Positions 1 to 9,619 of a stretch of DNA of 37,605 nt are shown here, one piece after another. Position numbers and translations under genes: made by a program. Origin of the DNA: a virus; the IMG/VR virus record IMGVR_UViG_3300046028_009991, positions 1-37,605 of that record, one strand, 5' to 3'. Within the stretch, counting starts at the first letter, position 1; every line of letters starts with the position of its first letter. A model generated the notes under the pieces. The model ran no database searches. It worked only from the letters and a program-made list of their open reading frames with translations, and was not told the origin of the DNA.

Positions 1-920
1 TGGACAGTGTAAAGAATAGTGTTGTAAACTCCACTTTCGATTTGATCAAATAAGTGATTAGAATTTGCAACGGTAATTTGTCCAGTAATCAAAGACGTAT
101 TAACAATTTCATCTCCCAAGTATAGCTCTAATTGATTGGCTGCTAGTATAGTTGGAACATCACTGTCGGCAGTTCTAGCAAATACTTTTGGCCCAAAATA
201 AATAGCTTCACCAGATCCAAGAGTCGAGTATGGAACTATCGTAAAGTAATATTCAGTATCATAATACAAACCGACTGGCTTGATATCGATTTGATTTATT
301 TCTGATACGTCTTGCACGCTTTGAGTGTACAAAAAATTAGGATTGTCTGAGCTTTTTAAATTCGGATCAGAGTATAAACTAATGCCACTATCAGTGGCAG
401 CATACAAATCAAATTTTTGAATATCTACATATTTTAAATTATTTGCGAACTTTAAATTTACAGTTATCTTATCGTATAAAGCAGGTTCGGATAGATAACC
501 TAGAGATCCGTCAGTTACTTCAAAAGTGCTTATTTCTGGTAAGTTGCCATATGCGTAAAACTCCGATTGAAATATATTACTATTGGCGTTGTTTGTTATT
601 TTAGCTCTAACTCCGAAATCTTTTTCATATAAACCAAATATACTAGCGTTTTCTATTTCTGTCAAAGTCAAGCTTCTGCTAGTAGTTCCAGATTTATAAT
701 TAGCAAATATTGTTTGGCCTGATTTATTTAAAATATCAAATGCAACCGTCGAAACCAATGGATTTTTAATTAAGTCATAGTCTGTTTGAATTATATTTTG
801 CTGCAAATCAACCAAAGTAAAAGAAAAAGTTACATCTCGATTTAAATGTACTCCACTTCCTGTATAAACAGTTGCTAATGAACCAGTGTTTACTAAAAAT
901 TGTGTATCGAATTCAAACAT
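1..920 (-). CDS. virion structural protein, C-terminus cut by window edge
   Basis: The reading frame opens at the ATG at 918-920 and stays open to position 1, giving at least 306 residues (start MFEFDTQFLVNTGSLATVY). The stop lies outside the window. The visible part is rich in Ser, Thr, Asn and aromatic residues with alternating hydrophobics, as in beta-sandwich tail proteins. It has no motif I can name. The start lies one base after the gpJ stop, so it is the next gene of the tail-tip operon, where lambda-like phages place fibre or tip-associated proteins. A structural role is inferred from position and composition only. Confidence 0.7.
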   Translation of the reverse strand, partial: MFEFDTQFLVNTGSLATVYTGSGVHLNRDVTFSFTLVDLQQNIIQTDYDLIKNPLVSTVAFDILNKSGQTIFANYKSGTTSRSLTLTEIENASIFGLYEKDFGVRAKITNNANSNIFQSEFYAYGNLPEISTFEVTDGSLGYLSEPALYDKITVNLKFANNLKYVDIQKFDLYAATDSGISLYSDPNLKSSDNPNFLYTQSVQDVSEINQIDIKPVGLYYDTEYYFTIVPYSTLGSGEAIYFGPKVFARTADSDVPTILAANQLELYLGDEIVNTSLITGQITVANSNHLFDQIESGVYNTILYTV

Positions 921-921
921 A

Positions 922-3900
922 TTATTTTACATTAAAGTTGTTGACGAAGGCTCTATCATATGGAGTGGACGGTATTGGAGTATTTAAAATGAGTTTACCA
1001 GATGTAGCGACATCAGATGATGAGTATGTAGTATTATTTCCTAATGCTTGGACATTCAATTGCCAGTGTCCTCCATAAATCAATCCAGTGACTCCGAAGT
1101 TGAGAGATGAAGAAGTTTGTCTGTATATATCAGAACTGTCATTGTTTGTGATTTGAGCAGTGTATCCAGTCGCATTCGCAACTCCTGACCATGTTCCAGT
1201 CAAGCTGAAGGTGGTTCCAAATGTTCCAGTATTAAACAATGTAATAACTGGTGCGGCTAATTTATTAATTCCGATTGCTGCTTGAGCAACTGAATTAGCA
1301 TATGTTTGAGGTAAAAAGTCTGACGAAATATGATTTTCAATTTCTTGAAATTTGCCAGTATCATACTTAGAAGCCGAGATGCTATATTCGTTTTGATTTT
1401 GTTCTCTGATGCTTATTATTTTGTAAATTTGGTCAGAGGCATTTTTTCTTTCAATACGATATACACTCCCTTCTCCAACGAACTGTAATAGATTTATGTT
1501 TATATCATTTGGATCTAAAAACAATTTGCTTCCATAAGTGTAATTGCTATCGTGACCAGTTACATTGAACGTTGTTATCTGAGAATTATTTACGGTGTTT
1601 ATTTCGCTTTCTAAAATTCCATGATAACTATCAAATGGAACATCAATTTTATCTGCAACATTTCCTGATGGAGCAGTTCTTTTAGTTGGTGAAGAGCTAT
1701 CGTAGCGGAATCCAGTAGAATCAACGCCAGTATCAAAATATGTTATATCAGATATTCCAGTGTTCGTTATAACTTTATCATATGTGTTATTGTCTTGATA
1801 TGGGAATCCAGTTGCAAAAACAAATCCAGTATAACCAGTATTATAATAACAGAATAAACTATGACCAGCATATCCAGAACCACTATACAGTGGAAACTGA
1901 CTTGGAAATGGATTTTTAGCATTTGGGTATCCAGTAGGATATCCATTTACATAACCAGAGAAATAATAACGACCAGTTAAGATATCATCGGAAGGCTGAA
2001 TTAATCCAGTTAAGACATCAAAATATGGAACTCTGTTTCTATTTAAATCAGCTATATTATTCAACTCTTCATTGGTAGTGTATCCAGTTGGTGTATAAAC
2101 AGTTACTCTTCCAGTAAATGATCCACTATCATAGAAATTATCAATTCTTAAAGTTTTGTTAGAGATGCTTTTTTCTAAAATGCGTCCATAGTTGCTGGAC
2201 ATGGTTTTCATTTCATCTTCTACGATTACTAAATCGCCAGGTCGGCACAGCAAAGAATCGAGTCCAGCAGAGAATTCTATGCTCTGATTCTCTTTGATAG
2301 TCTGGTAGATCAAGTGCTGTCCTATGCGTCGTGCCATCGCTCTAGAGGTCACTCCAAGCGTGTTTATGTCGGTCTTGAACACTCCTCTCTTTCTGATATC
2401 AGCTTCGTCTTGAATGTACTCAATTTTGGTTTGATAGTTATCGAAGCGATCTAAATAAACAACTTCGACAGTATTAAATTGCAAATCCCTGCGATTATTA
2501 ATGTAATTAAATACTCCGTCTTTTATGTTCGAGTTTGTGAATAAAGCAATTGGTGTTTTTGGTCTATCATCCAAAAAGTGAATCTCTGAATTACTGAAGA
2601 AAACATTTCCTCTAAATAAACTTGCTACGATATTGATTGCGTCGAATATTTTAGTTTGATCTTTGAATAGAATATTGCATGAATATCTTGGCTCCAATCC
2701 TCCGATACCGTCAGACACTCCTTGAAAATAACCGTTGGAATCAACTGCGTCACAGAATCTTCCAATTTTATAAAGCTCCCATTTGTTGATTTGACTTTCG
2801 TCAATATAGGCACCCAATCCATATCTTTTGCTAGTTAAAAGATCGTAAATAATCCATGCTGGATTGTCTGTCCATTCCATTTTAAACTGCCCGTCCCAAT
2901 CTCCATCATAAACTAAATTTGGCAAAGTATATTCAGAAGCGGATTTAATATATCTATTATCAGATCTATCAGCTGCTAATGGATAGTAATTGGTTGGAAC
3001 GTTGACCAACTTCAATCTGCAATCATAAGTTCTTTCTGGAACTGAGCCGAATGTTCTTGCGTCGATTTTAATTCCAGCAACTGCCGAAAATGGATACGAA
3101 AGATTTTGCTCAATAATTTCTGTTACTTTATATAATCCAATTTCTTTTTTGAGTAAAACCGAATTAGTTTCGGCGGAAAGTTTCTTAACTTTTATATATC
3201 TCTTAACAGATGATGGATTTTCTTGATTAGTTAACTTTGGAAGTATAAAAGGTTTCGACAATACAGCTTGATCGAATGTTGATTTTGATACGTTCGAAAC
3301 ATCTCTAACAGCTTTAAAATAATCATTTTCTATTGATTCTAAATCTGGAGATCCAAAATCAATCAGCATTTGGCCTTCAACCATTGCTATAATGGCATAT
3401 TTTTTACTCTTAGCATTAGATATTTCTCCATTAGATATCTTGCCCCATTCAACTTCAACTTCTACAATAGCAGGAACTTTATCACCAAGTTCTCGTTGAT
3501 CACTGGTACTTTTTGCGACAGTATCACTTAAATTGCTGATAGCTAAAGTAAAAAATATAGAAGAAACTTCAGGGTTTTCAATGGTATGGGTGATTGCTAT
3601 AGCATCTTCATCATATTCATTATCATTATTCCATTCAGAATAGCTTTGTTGCGCATTCCCAACCGTTGCTGCTCTTAAGTCATTGGAACCTTCTTGTTCA
3701 TTCAAAGATAGATTCAATTTAGGATTTTGTGGGCCAAAACCATTGGTTTTCCAATTACCATCAATTCGTCGAGTTTCATATCCAGCTATAAATGGACCAC
3801 TCAATGAAGCTGTATAATCGTGATCAACATAAATATTTTTGAAATACTCTAATGGATCTTGATACTCTTGTCCATTTTTAAACTCACATGATATATTTAA

Positions 3901-5145
3901 AAAATTATATTTTGCTGCTTTGTTTTGATACGAAGATTCTTCGCCTATCTTGAATATTAATTTAGTATTTTCAGTAATGAATCCAGATAAATCGCTGATG
4001 AATTGGCGATTGTAATAATAACTGTATGAATTTACTGAACTATTTGCTCCAAAATTTTGAACAGCGCCTTTCGTGGATCTATATGTAGTTGGTATTGCGA
4101 TCACTAAACATCCATAAACTTTATTTGTATATTGATTATCAGTATCAATTGTCGGAACAAGTAGTTTGTAGATTTGATTTTGAGGTATATTCCTACTAAA
4201 GTTTTCAAGTTCGAAAGAAACTGTTTTGAAAACTCCTTTATCATCAAAGATGGATTTAGTTTCTACTGCACCGTTATTTAGTTCTTTTGGATTATTTTTA
4301 TCCGCAATTTCAACTACAATATATACAGTGTTTTTAGAATTCCAATCAAACTTTTCTTTACTCGCTTTTCCTTTCAACTCTTGAATTTTTTTCAATACTT
4401 GATTATTAAAGAACTTCTCTTGATCAGGTGAATCATCTGAAAGTTCTTTAAGAGAAGTTTCTAGTTTTAACAATAAAGTTTTTGACAATGAAGTATCGCT
4501 GGAGAATAAACTTTGATTTGGATCAATATAATGGACTTCTAATTTTGACGTAGTATTTTCAAAATAAATAGGACCAGAAATAGGCGTAACATTTTTAGTG
4601 TTACCTTTTAGTCGCCATCCATTTTTAGAAATACCATCCACTAATATACCATCTACTATTGGAGAATAATACTCATCTTTAGTATTTGCTGCTCCTTCTT
4701 TAGTTTGAGTTGCCAATAATCTTCTTTCTGGTATTTTTGTTGTAAGATTTAATCCATTTAAATTTACGAAAGGCTTATGAAAATATGTTTTATAAGAATT
4801 GTCGCTATAATATATATCCCCTAATACATTTAATGAGCTTGAAATTTCGACACTCCCGATAACATCACTAGCATTAATCGGGAAATATACAGAAGTTTGC
4901 TGGATAGGTGTATTGTCTAAATAAACCCCCTGAAGAATACTTACTTGTTTTCCAAGAGTCTGACCATTTTGGTTAACGAGTCCTTCGATTGGTCCGTCAG
5001 AAATTAAATCAACAATCTCAGCAACACTGTAAGAGTTTAATATTTCATAATTATCAAGCTTGGGTGGCTTGAGAATAGCGGGAGTTGGCTTTGGCTTGCT
5101 TTTGCCACCGCCTTGAAATAAATTTTTCTTAATTAAATGCTTCAT
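922..5145 (-). CDS. J: tail tip attachment / host specificity protein (lambda gpJ family)
   Basis: This 1407-residue protein should form the central tail tip and contact the host receptor. Residues about 33-57 carry the gpJ-family N-terminal signature (SVAEIVDLISDGPIEGLV). The middle holds the typical block with YDGDWDG, NPAWIIYDLLTSKRYGLGAYI and later RPGDLVIVEDE. The last 110 residues look like a fibronectin type III domain. A segment at about residues 1010-1160 is unusually rich in Thr-Gly followed by an aromatic, and may be a flexible spacer. It is longer than lambda gpJ (1132 residues). Start and stop overlap or abut the neighbours (ATGA overlap with gpI), so translation is probably coupled. 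Confidence 0.92.
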   Translation of the reverse strand: MKHLIKKNLFQGGGKSKPKPTPAILKPPKLDNYEILNSYSVAEIVDLISDGPIEGLVNQNGQTLGKQVSILQGVYLDNTPIQQTSVYFPINASDVIGSVEISSSLNVLGDIYYSDNSYKTYFHKPFVNLNGLNLTTKIPERRLLATQTKEGAANTKDEYYSPIVDGILVDGISKNGWRLKGNTKNVTPISGPIYFENTTSKLEVHYIDPNQSLFSSDTSLSKTLLLKLETSLKELSDDSPDQEKFFNNQVLKKIQELKGKASKEKFDWNSKNTVYIVVEIADKNNPKELNNGAVETKSIFDDKGVFKTVSFELENFSRNIPQNQIYKLLVPTIDTDNQYTNKVYGCLVIAIPTTYRSTKGAVQNFGANSSVNSYSYYYNRQFISDLSGFITENTKLIFKIGEESSYQNKAAKYNFLNISCEFKNGQEYQDPLEYFKNIYVDHDYTASLSGPFIAGYETRRIDGNWKTNGFGPQNPKLNLSLNEQEGSNDLRAATVGNAQQSYSEWNNDNEYDEDAIAITHTIENPEVSSIFFTLAISNLSDTVAKSTSDQRELGDKVPAIVEVEVEWGKISNGEISNAKSKKYAIIAMVEGQMLIDFGSPDLESIENDYFKAVRDVSNVSKSTFDQAVLSKPFILPKLTNQENPSSVKRYIKVKKLSAETNSVLLKKEIGLYKVTEIIEQNLSYPFSAVAGIKIDARTFGSVPERTYDCRLKLVNVPTNYYPLAADRSDNRYIKSASEYTLPNLVYDGDWDGQFKMEWTDNPAWIIYDLLTSKRYGLGAYIDESQINKWELYKIGRFCDAVDSNGYFQGVSDGIGGLEPRYSCNILFKDQTKIFDAINIVASLFRGNVFFSNSEIHFLDDRPKTPIALFTNSNIKDGVFNYINNRRDLQFNTVEVVYLDRFDNYQTKIEYIQDEADIRKRGVFKTDINTLGVTSRAMARRIGQHLIYQTIKENQSIEFSAGLDSLLCRPGDLVIVEDEMKTMSSNYGRILEKSISNKTLRIDNFYDSGSFTGRVTVYTPTGYTTNEELNNIADLNRNRVPYFDVLTGLIQPSDDILTGRYYFSGYVNGYPTGYPNAKNPFPSQFPLYSGSGYAGHSLFCYYNTGYTGFVFATGFPYQDNNTYDKVITNTGISDITYFDTGVDSTGFRYDSSSPTKRTAPSGNVADKIDVPFDSYHGILESEINTVNNSQITTFNVTGHDSNYTYGSKLFLDPNDININLLQFVGEGSVYRIERKNASDQIYKIISIREQNQNEYSISASKYDTGKFQEIENHISSDFLPQTYANSVAQAAIGINKLAAPVITLFNTGTFGTTFSLTGTWSGVANATGYTAQITNNDSSDIYRQTSSSLNFGVTGLIYGGHWQLNVQALGNNTTYSSSDVATSGKLILNTPIPSTPYDRAFVNNFNVK

Positions 5146-5840
5146 GTTATTGTGTTTTGCTCTTGCAGAGCTAGATCCGTATCAGTTGGTATATTTTTAC
5201 CAAATAAAGCGTTGGATATTCTTTGTCTTTGAGGATACGATTTAACAGTGCTTTGGACAATTGAAGTTCCGATTCTCAATCTTCCATAACCGACTGGGAC
5301 AGGAACTCCTTGCTCTGCTAAGTTACCTTTGGAACTAATTAAAAATGATTCTTTTGCTCCACTGATACGAGCTTCTGTGCGTTGTGGTTTTTGTGATGGA
5401 GAAAGAGCTTGTTGAATAAGAGTGACAGCAATCATATTCAAAGCTCCGCCAATGAATGAAGTCAAAGCAGTAGCGGTAAATCCTGTGGCTGTGGCGGTAG
5501 CCAAAGCCCCACCAATAACCGCAGCTGTACCACCAGCAGTAGTTAGCGCTCCAGCAATCGTTGTAATCAATGCTGTGAATCCTTGCCCACAAATAACAGG
5601 AGTTAAATCCACTACAGTGATTGCTTTTTTAATTTCCAACTGTTCTGGATGAGAGATATTCTCTCCATCTACAAGAATACTGTAGTGTATTCCTTGTTGT
5701 GACAATTCTAAAATGCGCTTTTTAAAAAATGGTTTATTAGCATCAATAGCATCAATCGCTTGCTTTGGTTTTTCGATATACATCGTAAATTCCTTGCCGA
5801 ATTCATGTGCTAATATGCCATGTAAATTAATAATAGTCAT
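5142..5840 (-). CDS. I: tail assembly protein (lambda gpI family)
   Basis: This 232-residue protein matches the gpI family in layout. A short ubiquitin-like N-terminal part (about 1-80) is followed by a long Gly/Ala/Thr-rich hydrophobic stretch (about 86-146). A C-terminal segment contains GVPVPVGYGRLRIGT (about 178-192). In lambda gpI acts in tail-tip assembly with gpK, gpL and gpJ. Here it lies between the K-like and J-like genes with 4-base ATGA overlaps on both sides, the same order as lambda. Confidence 0.87.
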   Translation of the reverse strand: MTIINLHGILAHEFGKEFTMYIEKPKQAIDAIDANKPFFKKRILELSQQGIHYSILVDGENISHPEQLEIKKAITVVDLTPVICGQGFTALITTIAGALTTAGGTAAVIGGALATATATGFTATALTSFIGGALNMIAVTLIQQALSPSQKPQRTEARISGAKESFLISSKGNLAEQGVPVPVGYGRLRIGTSIVQSTVKSYPQRQRISNALFGKNIPTDTDLALQEQNTIT

Positions 5841-6247
5841 TTAAGTTTGCCTTTAATCCTTTCTAGTATCTTTACATCATAATCTTGATTTTTAGGTTCA
5901 TAAATATGAAATTTATTCGTATTGATCGAATATATGATAAAACTTAAGCAACAAGATTCAGACATCTTGATGTCAAACTCAGAAGGAGACTCATTGCCAA
6001 CAACATGACTATGAAAAACACCTATCAAAGAATATTCAGATTTAAACTTTAAATAACTAGCGGGATTGATTGAAAAAAAAGATTTAGGATCTTGAGCTTG
6101 GTTTTTTTCAATGGTGGCTACGTAACATTTAGTTTTTTCGTCATAGCCTATAAACCCACAAATTTCATTGGATAAATTTCTATTCGAATAATTTTCTAAA
6201 AAATGCTTGACAACTATAAAGGACTTATTTAAGATTTTATCTTCCAT
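5837..6247 (-). CDS. K: tail tip assembly protein, JAB/MPN metalloprotease domain only (gpK-like)
   Basis: The frame is open from 6349, but the ATG at 6245-6247 is preferred. The upstream one lies far inside the L-like gene, while this one follows a GGA-rich stretch and overlaps L by only 11 bases. The 136-residue product has a complete JAMM zinc motif: Glu28 in NEICGF, then His79-x-His81-x7-Ser89-x2-Asp92. Lambda gpK carries a JAB domain followed by an NlpC/P60 peptidase domain. The second domain is absent here and no other gene in this operon supplies it. It probably cleaves a protein during tail-tip maturation; the substrate is unknown. Confidence 0.85.
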   Translation of the reverse strand: MEDKILNKSFIVVKHFLENYSNRNLSNEICGFIGYDEKTKCYVATIEKNQAQDPKSFFSINPASYLKFKSEYSLIGVFHSHVVGNESPSEFDIKMSESCCLSFIIYSINTNKFHIYEPKNQDYDVKILERIKGKLK

Positions 6248-8633
6248 ATCTATCTGTTCCAGGGAATCCGCCGAATGGCAGGTAATTTTTCGGTGTTTGT
6301 GGTATATAAGCTTCTTTTGAAATAAATGCGTTTTGATCGTAAAACTCAATTGAGTTTACATATTCACCACTTAAGTAAATAATTTGAGCAGCGTTATTAG
6401 AAGCTTCTACTTTGTAAGTGGGAGTGTCTGTCAAGTTCATATCCCACCAAGCAAACAATCCAGTTTTTAAAATACGATTATCTCCAGTGAGTTCATCATA
6501 ATTTCTTGGGCTTGTTTTTTCTTTATCTTCATTCCAGATATTTATTGTATCACGATTGAAAAACTTCTTTCGATAATCAATACCGCTTTTGCCAGTCCAT
6601 ATAGCAGTAGATCCAAGTTTTAAATTACTTGTTAATTGAATATTGGAAGTTATGTTGGAATTATTAGGAACTGGAGTAGCAACATCGCCAGTTGAGAATT
6701 GCCAATTATTAACGGCAAAAAACAAATCAGTCATGCCACCTGTGAAACTTGGATTCTTAAATAAGAAAAACTCACCAGATATCTTTTCGCCTGTGTTGCG
6801 CACAGCTAAAGTATATCGAGATTCAAGATTGTCTTCATCTGATAATTTTATTTCTCCATTTGGAAAACTGGTGATAGATGATGTTCCGCTGACTTTGCCT
6901 CCATAAATTTCTAAATGTAAAGCTTTTAGAGAAGTTGCATCCCAAGGCATTGTAATAGTTCTTGGAGTGACAATGTATTGTGGAACGTTTCCGCTCACCA
7001 AAACAGTTGCGAAGTTTAATACAAGATTATCATTTCCGCTGACGTAAAGATTAATTCCGCTGTATTGATTGTTTGGTTTTACATTATGGAAAATATTCAG
7101 TAGCTGATCCGATCTTGAAACACCACTTGGAAACTGAACCCAAGTAGCCATGTGTAAATCTTCTGAAGCGTATATTCCGCTGGTCTTAAATGAATCATTG
7201 TATAAGCCTAATCCAGAAGGTTCAAATACAGCCACTTCTGCTAAACCAGCATTAGTATCTGAACCGCTTCCACTGATTAATATTCTAGTAACTGTTCTGT
7301 TTGCAAATCCAGTTGTAGTTCTTGAACCATCATTATTGATTGTGAGATTTGCGTTTGTTAATTGATTAACGCCACTGAATAATTTAATATTTGCAGTTTT
7401 AAAATCCACACCAGCAGTTCCATATCTATCGTAAATATCAATACGATTGATTGTTTTTGGCGAATCCCATGTAAGCTCTATCCAAGGCTTAGCAGTTCCA
7501 GTACTGATCCATGCTAAGCCTGTATCCAATGTCTTTTTTTGACCACCAGCATCGCCAGTTAATCCATCGGCAATGTTTCTAAATGCAGATCCAGATATAA
7601 CGCTAGATCCTGTTATAGCAGCTTGAGAAGAAATGTTGTTGCTATTATATAATTGCTTATGAGACAGATCGATAAAGTAACCTGATACAGAATAACTGTC
7701 GGAAGGAAGAACTTGAATTTCAGATGGTTGGAATCTTTTCTTGCATCCGTTTAGTTTTTTATTGCAACCATCTCTTGTCCAATAAGTTTCATTATTGTCT
7801 GGCTGTGTGGATGATGTTGATGTGTGGTTCGTTTGTGCTACATACCAAATTTTAGCATATTCAGGAACGCTTTGATTATTTTTGTTTTCAAAAACTGGAT
7901 TAATTATTATTTTCTTATTCTCCAAATAAACGGGATCTCCACTTTCATAAACACGCCCAGTTATCCATTCACCAGAAAAAGGCGAGGATGATAAGTTCGC
8001 CCAGTTGTTGCGCGACTTTGAATTAATTTGGATTTCCTGTCCGTATTCTGTTTCTAATGGAGGTCCAGCGTAATTACACCCATTTCCTCTGTAATACCAA
8101 GAGCAATATCTAGACATTAACAATCTAGCATTAACTTCAAAATTCTCCAAATCCAGTGGAGACGTTAATTCAAATTCGACAAAGACTTTATTTTCGGCTG
8201 TTTTTTGGCCAATGACAAATGTATCATTGCTTAATTCAGCAGAAGAATCTGCTTGTCCCCAAGGATTTCCTCCGTCAAAGTTTACATCGTCTAAATACTT
8301 TACAAAAGTTCTTTTTCTTATCAACTTAGCGAATTGAAAATCATTATTATTCAGCAGTAGCTGAGTCATTTTATAATCTTTATTCGATATTCTAATTTTT
8401 GGTCTTGGCAGTTGACCATTAGCTGTTACTTCAAATCCTTCGGATTCTACTGGAATCGGGATATATTCTTGACTTTGCCACGTAATAGAATTTTGAAAAA
8501 TTGCACCGCCATGAAAAAACACAGCATCATTTGGTTTATCAACTTGGTTGAAATATAATTGAAATAGTTCTACTATAGCTGTAGGCTGTAAATCTATTAA
8601 ACTAGTAGCAATTTTATCCTGTCCTTGTCCCAT
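6237..8633 (-). CDS. L: minor tail protein with gpL Fe-S domain and large C-terminal binding modules
   Basis: Residues 1-300 match lambda gpL. Four cysteines, Cys177 and Cys186 (C-x8-C in RYCSWYYRGNGC) and Cys290 and Cys297 (C-x6-C), have the spacing of the gpL iron-sulfur ligands. Between the pairs sits an extra segment (about 222-287; GDPVYLEN, WYVAQTNHTS, YW) that resembles a type 5/12 carbohydrate-binding module. After residue 300 come a probable discoidin (F5/8 C-like) domain (about 345-470) and a LamG-like sandwich (about 480-680), for 798 residues in all against 232 in lambda. It heads the operon and carries a GTGTAA box 14 nt before its ATG. Confidence 0.87.
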   Translation of the reverse strand: MGQGQDKIATSLIDLQPTAIVELFQLYFNQVDKPNDAVFFHGGAIFQNSITWQSQEYIPIPVESEGFEVTANGQLPRPKIRISNKDYKMTQLLLNNNDFQFAKLIRKRTFVKYLDDVNFDGGNPWGQADSSAELSNDTFVIGQKTAENKVFVEFELTSPLDLENFEVNARLLMSRYCSWYYRGNGCNYAGPPLETEYGQEIQINSKSRNNWANLSSSPFSGEWITGRVYESGDPVYLENKKIIINPVFENKNNQSVPEYAKIWYVAQTNHTSTSSTQPDNNETYWTRDGCNKKLNGCKKRFQPSEIQVLPSDSYSVSGYFIDLSHKQLYNSNNISSQAAITGSSVISGSAFRNIADGLTGDAGGQKKTLDTGLAWISTGTAKPWIELTWDSPKTINRIDIYDRYGTAGVDFKTANIKLFSGVNQLTNANLTINNDGSRTTTGFANRTVTRILISGSGSDTNAGLAEVAVFEPSGLGLYNDSFKTSGIYASEDLHMATWVQFPSGVSRSDQLLNIFHNVKPNNQYSGINLYVSGNDNLVLNFATVLVSGNVPQYIVTPRTITMPWDATSLKALHLEIYGGKVSGTSSITSFPNGEIKLSDEDNLESRYTLAVRNTGEKISGEFFLFKNPSFTGGMTDLFFAVNNWQFSTGDVATPVPNNSNITSNIQLTSNLKLGSTAIWTGKSGIDYRKKFFNRDTINIWNEDKEKTSPRNYDELTGDNRILKTGLFAWWDMNLTDTPTYKVEASNNAAQIIYLSGEYVNSIEFYDQNAFISKEAYIPQTPKNYLPFGGFPGTDRYGR

Positions 8634-8647
8634 AAGTTATTTTACAC
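8634..8647 (-). promoter_or_regulatory. GTGTAA start-proximal box of the tail operon
   Basis: On the minus strand the sequence GTGTAAAATAACTT directly precedes the ATG of the gpL-like gene, with the box beginning exactly 14 nt before the start. A TATAAT lies just upstream. No Shine-Dalgarno sequence is visible. Six other genes in the window have the same box at the same distance. Confidence 0.6.
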
Positions 8648-8666
8648 ATTATAATACATAATAGAC

Positions 8667-9101
8667 ATGAACTTTACACTAATAAAACAGCTTGACAAAA
8701 ATTTAGAAACGAAAATAATAAACTTTTTTTTGAAATCAAAGCCTTATGATTTTTGCTGCTTGCCGTCTAGGAATTTATCAGTGATTAAAATCAAAGAGTA
8801 TATTCATCATTTATTCGCGCATTCTGTGATTTATATCAGCGCAAACTTTTTTATTGCTTTGTCCATAGAAAATGAAACAGCAACAATTGAATTCTTGTTT
8901 GGTTCTCCTTTCGAGGTGATTGGAGAGTTTAAAAAATTCAGATCATTTTTCCACCAAATAAATCCTCAAGTCAAGAACTATTTTTCTGAAATACAGCGAA
9001 AGCACAAACGGCAGCATTTGATCAAAATGATTCAGCGAAGAGACGAAACAGCGAAAATAAAGCTTGACAATCACAAAATCTGCGTATTATGGAATACATA
9101 A
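8667..9101 (+). CDS. hypothetical protein, 144 aa
   Basis: I do not recognise this protein. It is basic and mixed alpha/beta in appearance, with an aromatic N-terminal half and a Lys/Arg-rich C-terminal helix (EIQRKHKRQHLIKMIQRRDE). It is divergent from the tail operon, with only 33 bp between the starts and a TATAAT at 8650-8655 facing it. Its stop overlaps the next start (TAATG), so it is probably co-translated with the nuclease-like gene that follows. It might have a GNAT-like or nucleic-acid-binding fold, but no motif proves either. Confidence 0.6.
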   Translation: MNFTLIKQLDKNLETKIINFFLKSKPYDFCCLPSRNLSVIKIKEYIHHLFAHSVIYISANFFIALSIENETATIEFLFGSPFEVIGEFKKFRSFFHQINPQVKNYFSEIQRKHKRQHLIKMIQRRDETAKIKLDNHKICVLWNT

Positions 9102-9619
9102 TGGCTTATAGAAATAAATACGACAAAGATGGTGCTTCATTCGCTCTTGGAGAAAACGCCGAAAACAGTTTCGTCAGCGCTGCTAAAAAAAACGGTATGG
9201 AAGTAGTTGCGGCATCTCGCCAAGATGAGTTCAATCATATCGATTTCCATGTTACTCATACTCATGATCAATTGAAGTTTTCTGTGGAGGTTAAATCTCG
9301 AAAGAAAGTCAAGCGTGCAGATTCAAGCGTTAACGATGATTTGGTATGGGTGGAATTTAAGAACGTGCGAGGATCTCGCGGTTGGCTTTACGGAGGCGCA
9401 GATGCCGTCGCTTTCGAACGAGAAAACGATTTCGTTATCGTTGATCGAAAACTGTTGACGAGGCTCTGTGAGCGCCTCTGTGACCTCACAAAGCTGAACG
9501 TGGATGTTAAGATGCCTCTTTACACAGCGTATCAACGTCGTGGACGACAAGATATCGTGTCACTCATCAAGATGACTGACATTTTGACAAACATCAAACA
9601 TGCACTTTTAAAGAAGTGA
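9101..9619 (+). CDS. PD-(D/E)XK-type nuclease-like protein
   Basis: The start chosen is the ATG at 9101, which overlaps the previous stop (TAATG); an ATG 12 bases upstream (9089) is also in frame. The 172-residue product shows a core typical of PD-(D/E)XK nucleases: Asp48 in NHIDFHV, then about 13 residues later Glu63-Val-Lys65 in VEVKSRKKV, with a hydrophobic strand before each. A following basic stretch could bind DNA. Such proteins in phages act as resolvases or repair or restriction-like nucleases; the substrate here is not evident. Assignment rests on the motif only. Confidence 0.55.
   Translation: MAYRNKYDKDGASFALGENAENSFVSAAKKNGMEVVAASRQDEFNHIDFHVTHTHDQLKFSVEVKSRKKVKRADSSVNDDLVWVEFKNVRGSRGWLYGGADAVAFERENDFVIVDRKLLTRLCERLCDLTKLNVDVKMPLYTAYQRRGRQDIVSLIKMTDILTNIKHALLKK

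Noticed and set aside
5422-5652. 76-codon plus-strand frame
   Set aside because: Antisense to the Gly/Ala-rich segment of gpI, whose repeats create open frames on the other strand.
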